From contig NZ_JAASQV010000001.1 of NCBI RefSeq assembly GCF_011761945.1, positions 1,736,001 through 1,800,000 of the forward strand: DNA of 64,000 nt, written 5' to 3'. Both the position numbers and the translations under genes were made by a program. The DNA is from Sphingomonas leidyi (GTDB lineage Bacteria; Pseudomonadota; Alphaproteobacteria; Sphingomonadales; Sphingomonadaceae). This document shows, in pieces, positions 53,807-61,291 of the stretch (its first letter is position 1; each line of letters begins with the position of its first letter). Below the pieces are notes generated by a model. The model was given only the letters and a program-made list of their open reading frames with translations. It was not told the origin of the DNA and did not search any database.

Positions 53807-55126
53807 TTGGGCAAGCGACTTACCTGGTTCATTTTGGCGGCGCTGCTGCTGGGCGGCCTGCTGGGCTATGCCCTCAACATCTCGCTGTCGGGCACGCCGG
53901 AAGGGGCGAAGGCGATCGAGAACTGGGCTTACGGCCTCGACATCCCGACCCAGATGTTCCTCCACCTGATCAAGATGATCATCGCTCCGCTGGTGGTCTC
54001 CACGCTGGTGGTGGGCATCGCCCATATGGGCGGCGGCGGCGCGATCGGGCGCGTGGGCCTGAAGGCGTTCTTCTGGTTCGTCTGCGCGAGCCTGGTCTCG
54101 CTCACGCTCGGCCTGATCTTCGTCAACCTGCTCCAGCCCGGCGTCGGCCTCAACCTGACGATTCCCGCGGCCACGGCATCGAGCGGCGTCGATCGCTCGA
54201 GCTTCGATCTCGCCAAGTTCTTCATCCACATCGTGCCGACCAGCGGCATCGATGCGATGGCGAGCAACGACATCCTCCAGCTCGTCATCTTCTCGCTGTT
54301 CTTCGGCGTCGGCCTCGCCGCCATCGGCGAGAAGGGCGCACCGCTCGTCCGCGGGCTCGAGGCGCTGGTGCAGGTGATGCTCACCGTCACCGGCTATGTG
54401 ATGCTCTTCGCCCCGGTCGCGGTGTTCTGTGCAGTGGCGAAGGCGCTGGCGACCAAGGGCATCGGCGTGGTCGGCGACCTCGCCTTCTTCATGGGCAGCT
54501 TCTATCTGGGCCTGTTCGCGCTCTGGGCGACGCTCCTCGGCGCCTGCTTCCTGATCGTCGGCCCGCGCACGCGCACGCTGCTGCGCTACCTGCGCGATCC
54601 GATCCTGCTCGGCTTCTCGACCGCCTCGTCCGAGGCGGCCTATCCGCGCACGCTCGACGCGCTCGACCGGTTCGGCGTGCCGCCGCGCATCGCCAGCTTC
54701 GTGCTGCCGCTCGGCTATTCGTTCAATCTCGACGGCTCGATGATGTACATGACGTTCGCGTCCATCTTCATCGCCCAGGCCTATGGTATCCATCTCGACT
54801 GGATGACGATGATCCAGATGCTGCTGATCCTGATGGTCACCAGCAAGGGCATTGCCGGCGTGCCGCGCGCCAGCCTGGTGGTGATCACCGGCACGCTCAG
54901 CCATTTCAACATCCCCGAGGCGGGCGTGCTGCTGATCCTCGCGGTCGACCATTTCCTCGACATGGGCCGCACCGCGACCAATGTGATCGGCAATGCCGTG
55001 GCCAGCGTGGTGGTGGCGCGCTGGGAGGGCAAGCTCGACGCGCCGCAACCGATCGAGCCGCTCGTCCCGCCGGTCCAGGGGCCGGCGACCGAGACGGAGA
55101 GCTTCCAGGACTATGGCCGCCACTGA
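53807..55126 (+). CDS. Dicarboxylate/amino acid:cation symporter (DAACS, DctA/GltP type)
   Basis: The protein has 439 residues from TTG 53807, which follows GGGGGG and matches the family start (GKRLTWFILAALLLGGLLG). FLHLIKMIIAPLVVSTLVVG, FSTASSEAAYPRTLDAL (serine-rich HP1), YSFNLDGSMMYMT (NMDGT-like helix 7) and TSKGIAGVPRASLVVI (HP2) are the substrate and sodium sites of the glutamate-transporter fold. It takes up C4-dicarboxylates or Glu/Asp. Divergent from the M24 peptidase, so peptide degradation and uptake may be linked. Confidence 0.93.
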   Translation: MGKRLTWFILAALLLGGLLGYALNISLSGTPEGAKAIENWAYGLDIPTQMFLHLIKMIIAPLVVSTLVVGIAHMGGGGAIGRVGLKAFFWFVCASLVSLTLGLIFVNLLQPGVGLNLTIPAATASSGVDRSSFDLAKFFIHIVPTSGIDAMASNDILQLVIFSLFFGVGLAAIGEKGAPLVRGLEALVQVMLTVTGYVMLFAPVAVFCAVAKALATKGIGVVGDLAFFMGSFYLGLFALWATLLGACFLIVGPRTRTLLRYLRDPILLGFSTASSEAAYPRTLDALDRFGVPPRIASFVLPLGYSFNLDGSMMYMTFASIFIAQAYGIHLDWMTMIQMLLILMVTSKGIAGVPRASLVVITGTLSHFNIPEAGVLLILAVDHFLDMGRTATNVIGNAVASVVVARWEGKLDAPQPIEPLVPPVQGPATETESFQDYGRH

Positions 55127-55176
55127 GCGCCGGTCCGCGGCGGCACCATCGCCGTTGGACTTTCCCGCGCGAAGAT

Positions 55177-55202
55177 GAAAGTCTCCCCCCGGGGAGACTT
55201 TC
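55177..55202 (+). promoter_or_regulatory. Perfect hairpin sequestering the ribosome-binding site of the lipoprotein gene
   Basis: GAAAGTCTCCCC (55177-55188) and GGGGAGACTTTC (55191-55202) are exact 12-base complements with a CC loop, and the ATG follows immediately at 55203. The right arm contains GGGGAG, the only plausible Shine-Dalgarno sequence, so the folded RNA hides it. It could be a translational switch, the dctA-type gene's terminator, or a protein-binding operator. Confidence 0.75.
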
Positions 55203-55769
55203 ATGCGCGCCTTGACACGGTTCGGACGGGATTTGCGGCGGCTTGCCGCGATGCTGATGCTCGCCGTGGCGCTGGCCGGCTGCACGCATGTCCAGCTCGC
55301 CGCTCCCTATGATGCGGCGACCGATACCGAGCTCGGATCGGTGCTGCAGGACACGACCAGCTTCGTCGCGAAGATGGTGACCAATGCCGGCCAGCCCGCC
55401 GGCGCCTATGCCCAGAACACCGACTTCTACGATAATATGGAAGGCCGGTTGGCGCTGCTCGTCGCCCGGGCGCAGGCGAACCGGGTGCTGGACACTTGCC
55501 CCTCCACCCAGGCGATGGCCCGGGCGCTGGCGGCCGCGGACCTGCCGCCCGCGGTCGGCGGGAAGATCGGCACCCCGCCCCAGGGCGATTGCGACGTGGT
55601 GCTGATGCAGCTGCTCCAGCAGCAATTCCACGATCTGCGCGCCTTCCATCAGGCGGAAGGTGCGCTGGGCATTCCCGCCGCCGCCGTCGGCCCGCTGCTC
55701 GACGGCGGGCTGGGCGCCACCCTGCGCGCGGCGATGGCCGTGCAGCGCGCCAAGCAAGTGAACCGATAG
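55203..55769 (+). CDS. Outer-envelope lipoprotein of unknown function
   Basis: The protein has 188 residues with a type II signal peptide (LAAMLMLAVALAGC, lipobox LAGC, lipidated Cys at about 27). The mature part is helical (ATDTELGSVLQDTTSFVAKM, ANRVLDTCPSTQAMARAL), with one further Cys pair (TCPST, DCDVV). No recognised domain. It is 9 nt before a small membrane protein in the same direction and directly behind a strong hairpin. Confidence 0.75.
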   Translation: MRALTRFGRDLRRLAAMLMLAVALAGCTHVQLAAPYDAATDTELGSVLQDTTSFVAKMVTNAGQPAGAYAQNTDFYDNMEGRLALLVARAQANRVLDTCPSTQAMARALAAADLPPAVGGKIGTPPQGDCDVVLMQLLQQQFHDLRAFHQAEGALGIPAAAVGPLLDGGLGATLRAAMAVQRAKQVNR

Positions 55770-55778
55770 GAGAAGGCG

Positions 55779-56102
55779 ATGCAGGTGGACGTGAACGGAC
55801 TCGTCGACCGGATGACCGTCGCGGGGCGCGGGCTGGCGGGCGGCATCTGGGCAGAGATGGAGAGCTATGCCATCCCCGAGCTCAAGAAGATCGCCATCCA
55901 GGTCGAGGCGATCGCCGAGAACCACGCGCAATACACATTGCGGGGCGCCGAGATCCTGTTCGACATGCAGATCCGCGCCGCCGTTTCGGTGATCGTCGCG
56001 ATGACCAGCATGACGCTGGTGCTGGTGCAGAATGCGATCAACGCGATCGTCGACGCGGTGAAGGACTTCATCAACGCCGCAACCGGCTTCGCCCTGGTCT
56101 GA
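55779..56102 (+). CDS. Small membrane-associated helical protein
   Basis: The protein has 107 residues, preceded by AGGAGAAGG at good spacing. A polar amphipathic first half (GGIWAEMESYAIPELKKIAI, VEAIAENHAQYTLRGAEILF) leads into a hydrophobic stretch (AVSVIVAMTSMTLVLVQNAI) and an amphipathic end (VDAVKDFINAATGFALV). No cysteine, no family recognised. It is co-transcribed with the lipoprotein and probably functions with it at the inner membrane. Confidence 0.7.
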   Translation: MQVDVNGLVDRMTVAGRGLAGGIWAEMESYAIPELKKIAIQVEAIAENHAQYTLRGAEILFDMQIRAAVSVIVAMTSMTLVLVQNAINAIVDAVKDFINAATGFALV

Positions 56103-56146
56103 CCGCCACCGGCCGGGCGCTGCCGGGCCGGGCCGGGCGGAGAGGT

Positions 56147-56773
56147 TCAGGCATAGGCATAGGGGCCGCCGGCGGCCAGGGCCGCCTTATAGGCCGGGCG
56201 GGCATGGACTTTCTCGATCCACGCCGCGATGTGCGGGCGGCCTTCCGTCGCATTGGCCCGGCTCACCGCGGCTTCGAGCGGAAAGCTCATCATCACGTCG
56301 GCGGCGGTGAATTCGGGGCCGGCGAACCAGGGCCGCGCCGCCAGCTCGCCCTCGACATAGTCGAGATGGACGTCGACCATCGGCTGGAACTTCTTCTGCG
56401 CCACCTTGCCGAGCAGCGGCACGCGGCTGAGCACCAGCTTGGTGAAGAGCGGCGGCATCAGCGACCCCTCGGCATAATGCAGGAAATGGCGATAGCGCAG
56501 CGCGTCCTCGCGATGCCCGGGCATGCCGAGCCGGCCATCGGCCAGCTCGACCAGATACTCCACGATCGCCCCCGTCTCGGCGACGATGTTGCCCGCATGC
56601 TCGATCACCGGCGACTTGCCGAGCGGATGGACGCGGCGAAGCTCGAGGGGCGCCAGCATCGTCGCCTTGTCGCGCCGATAGCGGCGGACCTCATAGGGCA
56701 GCCCCAGTTCCTCCAGCAGCCAGAGCACGCGCTGCGAGCGGGAATTCTCGAGATGATGGACGATGATCGTCAT
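56147..56773 (-). CDS. Glutathione S-transferase
   Basis: The protein has 208 residues from ATG 56773, overlapping the previous stop (ATGA). The thioredoxin-fold N-domain has VHHLENSRSQRVLWLLEELG (Ser in the activation region), HPLGKSPVIEHAGN (cis-Pro) and VAETGAIVEYL (the E-S/T glutathione gamma-Glu contact, here ETGAI). The all-helical C-domain ends FTAADVMMSFPLEAA, the N-capping box. Soluble detoxification or redox enzyme. Confidence 0.9.
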   Translation of the reverse strand: MTIIVHHLENSRSQRVLWLLEELGLPYEVRRYRRDKATMLAPLELRRVHPLGKSPVIEHAGNIVAETGAIVEYLVELADGRLGMPGHREDALRYRHFLHYAEGSLMPPLFTKLVLSRVPLLGKVAQKKFQPMVDVHLDYVEGELAARPWFAGPEFTAADVMMSFPLEAAVSRANATEGRPHIAAWIEKVHARPAYKAALAAGGPYAYA

Positions 56774-57261
56774 GCGGCGTCTCCGGCTGGGCGGCGCGGG
56801 CGTTGCCGGGCCGATATCGACTTGACGATGGTCCGCCCGCCCTCCGGAGGCAAGGGGCGCCTTGCCCGGTCGAGCGCGGCCGCGATGAGCGCGATCACCG
56901 CCGGCGCGTCGAGCAGCGCCACCTCCCTGAGGCAGACATAGCGCCCCAGGCGCCCCTCGCCCTGGAGGAGCCCCTCGGGATCGGGCAATCCGACACCGGG
57001 GAGGAAATAGAGCAATAGGTTGCGCGGGTAGACCGCAAGGCTGAACACTGCGTCCGAGGTCTTCCCGCCAGCACCATAGCCGATCGCCAGCGCGTTGTAA
57101 TTGTCGTAGACCAGCTCGGTCGCGCCCGGCAGCCGTTCGCGCAACACCGCCCGCGCGGCGCGAACACGGTTCGCGATCTCCGGGGTGAAACGCGCGATGA
57201 AGCCTTCGAGCTGCGCTTCGGTCGCCGCCACATCGCCGGGATCGGCGGGCATGGTCGTCAC
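56770..57261 (-). CDS. DUF1801-like domain protein
   Basis: The protein has 163 residues from GTG 57261, which overlaps the nuclease stop (GTGA) and follows CGGAG; ATG 57252 is the alternative. FTPEIANRVRAARAVLRERLPGATELVYDNYNALAIGYG fits the DUF1801/YdhG start, in which the helix leads into a Y-x-N/M-x-x-F strand. FSLAVYPRNLLLYFLPG continues the beta part, similar to iron-chaperone-like frataxin folds. Function unknown. It lies between an RNB nuclease and a GST with 4-nt overlaps on both sides. Confidence 0.65.
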   Translation of the reverse strand: MTTMPADPGDVAATEAQLEGFIARFTPEIANRVRAARAVLRERLPGATELVYDNYNALAIGYGAGGKTSDAVFSLAVYPRNLLLYFLPGVGLPDPEGLLQGEGRLGRYVCLREVALLDAPAVIALIAAALDRARRPLPPEGGRTIVKSISARQRPRRPAGDAA

Positions 57262-58652
57262 GGCACCGCTCCGATCGCTTCGAAACGGACGGCGCGATCC
57301 GCCGGGTCGGCATCGACCAGCCGCACGCGCAGCGGCGTCCCCGGCGCGGCGCCGGGTGCGTCGATCCGCGTGACTATGGGCAGGTCGGCGAGTTGCATCC
57401 GCGCGCCGCGCACATCCACGTCGGTAACGATCGCCGCGAATTCCTCGCCCTCGCGCCCGGCGAGCATCACCGCTTCGGCCAGGTCGACGACCGCGCGATC
57501 GATCTGCCCGCTCACCGCATCGGCACGCCCCATCACCTTGGGCAGCCGCTCGAAGGCCTGGCCGACCACCGGCGGCACGGGCTGGCCCGCCATGACCGCC
57601 AGCGCCGCGCGGATGACATAGCGATCGGCCAGCCGCCGAAGCGGCGCGGTGGCATGGACATAGGGCGCCGCGACGGCGGCGTGCCATGGCGACGTTCCCG
57701 CGCGCCACGGGGCATAGCTGGCGCCCTGCCCCGCCCGGCGGATCGCGAGCATCAGCGCCGCCTGGTGCGGATCGGCCGGATCCAGGCCGGTACGGAACGC
57801 GACGAGCGATTGCGCCTCGGGCCAGGCGATGCCGAGCGCGCGCGCAGTGTTCCGCAGGCGCGATATGGCCGGCGCATCGGGCTCGGCCATCACCCGGAAC
57901 AGGCCGGTATGATGCGCCTGCAGCAACTCGGCGATGGCCAGATTGGTCGCGAGCGACAAGGCCGCATTGCGGGCCTCCGACGCATGGCGCGCGCGAAAGG
58001 CGAGCGCATAGCCGCCATCGGGGCGGCGCACGACTTCCTGCTCGGGCGGATCGACCCTGGCAGCGCCGCGGCGGGCCTCGGCAAGGGCGATACGGCGGGC
58101 AAGTTCGGCGAATTGCGGGGGTAGATCCGCATCGCCCGCTGTCTCATAGGCGAGTTTGGCGCGGCTCCTGACCAGCGCCCGTTCCGCCGCTTCCAGCCGG
58201 GCCTCGCCATCGGGCGCCACCCGCACCGTGAAGAGCACCGCCGGGCGCGGGCCGTCGGGCAACAGGCTGGCCGCTCCTTCGCTCAGCACCGGCGGATAGA
58301 GCCCGGCCTTTCCATCGGGCAGGTACAGCGTCGCGCCGCGCCGCCACGCCTCGCGGTCGATCGGGTCGTCATCGTCGACGAACCAGGCGACATCGGCGAT
58401 CGCATAGCGCAACAGCAGGTCGCCGCCGCTGGCCTCGATCGCAAAGGCCTGGTCAAGGTCGGTCGAGCTTGCCGGGTCGAGCGTGACCAGGGGAAGCCCG
58501 GTCCGATCGACATGCCCTGCCGGCGTGCGCGACGCCGCGGCCTCGGCGGCGGCGATCACGTCCGGAGGAAAGGCGTGCGGAACGTGGAACTGGTCGCGGA
58601 TGGCGGCAAGGCCGCCAGCCAGCACGCGATCGGGATCGAATACCGCCTTCAT
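57258..58652 (-). CDS. Short RNB-domain ribonuclease (RNase II/R family)
   Basis: The protein has 464 residues, against 640-810 for RNase II and R. The RNB catalytic block is TLDPASSTDLDQAFAIE (about 56-72), followed by RYAIADVAWFVDDDDPIDREA and ATLYLPDGKAGLYPPVLSEG, APYVHATAPLRRLADRYV and a short OB/S1-like C-terminus. N-terminal cold-shock domains are missing. The last Asp of the canonical D-x5-D-x-D-D set is Gln here (DLDQA). 3'-5' exonuclease activity is likely but the altered site may change it. Confidence 0.82.
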   Translation of the reverse strand: MKAVFDPDRVLAGGLAAIRDQFHVPHAFPPDVIAAAEAAASRTPAGHVDRTGLPLVTLDPASSTDLDQAFAIEASGGDLLLRYAIADVAWFVDDDDPIDREAWRRGATLYLPDGKAGLYPPVLSEGAASLLPDGPRPAVLFTVRVAPDGEARLEAAERALVRSRAKLAYETAGDADLPPQFAELARRIALAEARRGAARVDPPEQEVVRRPDGGYALAFRARHASEARNAALSLATNLAIAELLQAHHTGLFRVMAEPDAPAISRLRNTARALGIAWPEAQSLVAFRTGLDPADPHQAALMLAIRRAGQGASYAPWRAGTSPWHAAVAAPYVHATAPLRRLADRYVIRAALAVMAGQPVPPVVGQAFERLPKVMGRADAVSGQIDRAVVDLAEAVMLAGREGEEFAAIVTDVDVRGARMQLADLPIVTRIDAPGAAPGTPLRVRLVDADPADRAVRFEAIGAVP

Positions 58653-58780
58653 CGCCGGCGACTATAGCGCCCGCGACGGATCGGGAAACCGGCATCGCGG
58701 GATATCCGCGCCCCTCCGCAGGCGCGGGGAATGGCGAAGGTCGCGCATGCAGGGAATCGCGCGCTCCGCCCGAACGCGAA

Positions 58781-58810
58781 AGACCCGGCGCGGGGCAACG
58801 CGCCGGGTCT
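58781..58810 (-). terminator. Hairpin terminator after recA
   Basis: A perfect 12-bp stem (AGACCCGGCGCG with CGCGCCGGGTCT, 6-nt loop GGGCAA) lies 64 nt beyond the recA stop on the minus strand, followed there by TTCGCG. It also insulates recA from the RNB gene downstream. Confidence 0.75.
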
Positions 58811-58873
58811 TCCCATGGGTCTCAGCCCGTGACCGCCGCCGCACGCATCACGCGCGGGCGCGGCCTGTATGGA

Positions 58874-59953
58874 TCAAAGGTCGTCGTCGCCGTCATCGGC
58901 GTCGGGCCCGGTCATCAGGCCTTCGGCAACCTTTTCGGTACGCGCCCGGATCGCGGCCTCGAGGCGCTCGCGCAATTCGCCATTCTCCTTGAGGAAGTTC
59001 TTGGCGTTCTCGCGCCCCTGGCCGATGCGAACGCTGTCGTACGAGAACCAGGCGCCCGACTTCTCGACCAGCCCCGCCTTGACGCCGAGATCGAGGATCT
59101 CGCCGATCTTGGAGATGCCTTCGCCGTACATGATGTCGAACTCGACCTGCTTGAACGGGGGCGCCACCTTGTTCTTCACCACCTTCACGCGCGTGGTGTT
59201 GCCGATGATGTCCTCGCGGTCCTTGATCTGGCCGGTGCGGCGGATGTCGAGGCGGACCGAGGCATAGAATTTCAGCGCATTGCCGCCCGTCGTGGTCTCC
59301 GGATTGCCGTACATCACGCCGATTTTCATGCGCAGCTGGTTGATGAAGATCACCATGCAGCGCGAGCGGCTGATCGAGCCGGTCAGCTTGCGCAGCGACT
59401 GCGACATCAGCCGCGCCTGAAGCCCGACATGGCTGTCGCCCATCTCGCCCTCGATCTCGGCGCGCGGCACCAGCGCGGCGACCGAATCGACCACCAGCAC
59501 GTCGATCGCGTTCGAGCGGACCAGCGTATCGGTGATTTCGAGCGCCTGCTCGCCGGTATCGGGCTGCGAGACGATCAGTTCGTCGATATTGACGCCCAGC
59601 TTCTTGGCATAGACCGGATCCAGCGCATGCTCCGCATCGACGAACGCCGCGACGCCGCCATTCTTCTGCGCTTCGGCGATCACGTGCAGCGCCAGCGTGG
59701 TCTTGCCCGAGCTTTCCGGCCCATAGACTTCGATCACGCGGCCGCGGGGCAATCCGCCCACGCCGAGCGCAATGTCGAGCCCGAGCGACCCGGTCGAGAT
59801 CGCCTCGACCTGCATCGCCTCCTTGGAGCCGAGCTTCATCGCCGACCCCTTGCCGAATGCGCGGTCGATCTGTGCGAGGGCGGCGTCGAGCGCCTTCTGC
59901 TTGTCCGAAGAAATCGCCATGTTGCCGTCAATCACCTTGAGCGAAGCTGCCAT
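58874..59953 (-). CDS. recA: Recombinase RecA
   Basis: The protein has 359 residues. [17 protein letters not shown] is the Walker A site; [23 protein letters not shown] follows, then [20 protein letters not shown] (Walker B), the L1/L2 DNA-binding loops ([20 protein letters not shown]) and the acidic tail DADDGDDDL. Homologous recombination and the co-protease that triggers LexA self-cleavage. Two LexA boxes lie 79-118 nt upstream of its start. Confidence 0.99.
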   Translation of the reverse strand: MAASLKVIDGNMAISSDKQKALDAALAQIDRAFGKGSAMKLGSKEAMQVEAISTGSLGLDIALGVGGLPRGRVIEVYGPESSGKTTLALHVIAEAQKNGGVAAFVDAEHALDPVYAKKLGVNIDELIVSQPDTGEQALEITDTLVRSNAIDVLVVDSVAALVPRAEIEGEMGDSHVGLQARLMSQSLRKLTGSISRSRCMVIFINQLRMKIGVMYGNPETTTGGNALKFYASVRLDIRRTGQIKDREDIIGNTTRVKVVKNKVAPPFKQVEFDIMYGEGISKIGEILDLGVKAGLVEKSGAWFSYDSVRIGQGRENAKNFLKENGELRERLEAAIRARTEKVAEGLMTGPDADDGDDDL

Positions 59954-60031
59954 TGGAAGTCCCCGTCGCTAGAAGGTTTGGCTTGCGCCTTCAACCTGTG
60001 TTGGAGGCCGTGTATCGCGTTTGTTCTCCAA

Positions 60032-60046
60032 GAACAAGAGCGGAAC
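60032..60046 (-). promoter_or_regulatory. LexA (SOS) box proximal to recA, GAAC-N7-GAAC
   Basis: GAAC at 60032-60035 and at 60043-60046 are 7 nt apart, a perfect alphaproteobacterial SOS operator 79 nt upstream of the recA ATG. It partly overlaps a GTTCTCCAAGAAC palindrome (60023-60035), which may modify LexA or another regulator binding. Confidence 0.88.
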
Positions 60047-60056
60047 GGGATTTTTT

Positions 60057-60071
60057 GTTCCATAATCGTTC
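60057..60071 (+). promoter_or_regulatory. Second LexA (SOS) box, GTTC-N7-GTTC
   Basis: GTTC at 60057-60060 and at 60068-60071 are 7 nt apart, the reverse orientation of the first box, 10 nt away from it. It lies 56 nt before the divergent MOSC gene start, so the MOSC gene may also respond to DNA damage. Confidence 0.82.
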
Positions 60072-60127
60072 CACCTCCCCGCAAGGCCGCGATTGCCCTT
60101 CCGTCTCGTGCCCGCTAGCCGGGCGGA

Positions 60128-60844
60128 ATGACCCGCATCGTCGGCCATGTCCGTGCGCTCAACCGCTTTCCAGTCAAGTCGATGGCCGGGGAACGACTCG
60201 ACGTGGCGGAACTCGACTGGCAGGGAATCGAGGGCGACCGGCAATATGCGTTCGTCCGTGCGGCCAACGGCACGCGCTTTCCCTGGCTCACCGCGCGCGA
60301 GGTGCCGGCAATGCTCCTCCACCGGGCTCGCTTCGACGACCCGGCACGGCCCAAGACCAGCGCGGTGACGGTCGAGATGCCCGACGGCACGACGGTCCCG
60401 CTCCGCGATCCGCTGCTCAAGGCGCAGCTGGAAGCCGCCGCGGGCGAACCCGCCGCATTGATCCAGGTAGCGCGGGGCATCTATGATTCGATGCCGGTCT
60501 CGATCCAGACCAGCGCCGGCCATGCCGCGCTGGAGGCGGCGCATGGCGGCGCGCTCGACATCATGCGCTTCCGGATCAACGTGATCGTGGAGAGCGATGT
60601 GCCCGCCGCCGAATGGCGGGGCCGGCGATTGGCGTTCGGCGACGAGGAACACGGCGCGGTGCTGCAATGCGCCGATCCGATCGCGCGCTGCGTGATCGTG
60701 ACGATCGATCCGGAGACCGGTGCGAAGGCGCCACGCGTGCTGCGCACCGTCGCACAGGACTTCGGCAACAGATACGGCATCTATGCCGGGCCGGCGCGGC
60801 CGGGGCTGATCCGGCTCGGGGACCCCGTGCGCCTGATCGACTAG
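60128..60844 (+). CDS. MOSC-domain protein
   Basis: The protein has 238 residues. A MOSC N-terminal beta-barrel (GHVRALNRFPVKSMAGERLD, GIEGDRQYAFVR) is followed by the MOSC domain (FRINVIVESD, WRGRRLAFGDEEHGAVLQCA, RCVIVTIDPETG). The Cys of ADPIARCVIVT is the conserved position that in mARC-like proteins binds the molybdenum cofactor. Likely molybdenum-cofactor-dependent reductase or sulfur carrier. It starts near two SOS boxes shared with recA. Confidence 0.88.
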   Translation: MTRIVGHVRALNRFPVKSMAGERLDVAELDWQGIEGDRQYAFVRAANGTRFPWLTAREVPAMLLHRARFDDPARPKTSAVTVEMPDGTTVPLRDPLLKAQLEAAAGEPAALIQVARGIYDSMPVSIQTSAGHAALEAAHGGALDIMRFRINVIVESDVPAAEWRGRRLAFGDEEHGAVLQCADPIARCVIVTIDPETGAKAPRVLRTVAQDFGNRYGIYAGPARPGLIRLGDPVRLID

Positions 60845-60888
60845 GTCCGCGCTACGGTGCGGCAAAGAAAGAAGGGGAAAGCCTGCGC

Positions 60889-61251
60889 TCAGTCCGCCGC
60901 GACGAGGCTGTCGAGCACCTTTTCGACGCTGTCCATCGTGAACGGCTTGGAGAGCACGGGACGGTCGCGATAGGCTTCCGCGATCATGTCCCCCGCCCCA
61001 CCGGTGGCGAGCACGAAGGGGATGCCCCGCGCAGCCAGCGCATCGGCGATCGGCCAGCTGGTTTCGCCGCCGCGCAGGTTCACGTCCATGATGGCCGCGT
61101 CGATGCCGCCGGCCTCGACCAGCTCGAGGGCCGAGGCGACGCTGTCCGCCGTGCCGGCGACGAGGCGATCGAGCGCATCGAGAAAGTCCTCGAGCATCAT
61201 CGCAATGAGCGGCTCGTCTTCAACGATCAGGATTTTCTGGGGCCCCGGCAT
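60889..61251 (-). CDS. Single-domain response regulator (CheY-like receiver)
   Basis: The protein has 120 residues from ATG 61251, chosen because GGAG precedes it; ATG 61263 is an alternative. ILIVEDEPLIAMMLEDFL is the acidic pocket, IDAAIMDVNLRGGE carries the phospho-acceptor Asp (about 56), and RPVLSKPFT the conserved Lys. It has no output domain. It is encoded 40 nt downstream of the CckA-like kinase, so it is a likely phosphoryl partner or sink, like DivK or CpdR. Confidence 0.85.
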   Translation of the reverse strand: MPGPQKILIVEDEPLIAMMLEDFLDALDRLVAGTADSVASALELVEAGGIDAAIMDVNLRGGETSWPIADALAARGIPFVLATGGAGDMIAEAYRDRPVLSKPFTMDSVEKVLDSLVAAD

Positions 61252-61291
61252 GGCCGCTCCCATCGCAGGAAAATCACGATACGCCAAGTAT

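Noticed and set aside
56103-56146. CCGGGC-rich tandem repeat between the small membrane protein and GST genes
   Set aside because: Three short CCGGGC-like units in a 44-nt convergent gap are expected at this GC content; no clear stem or copy-number feature.
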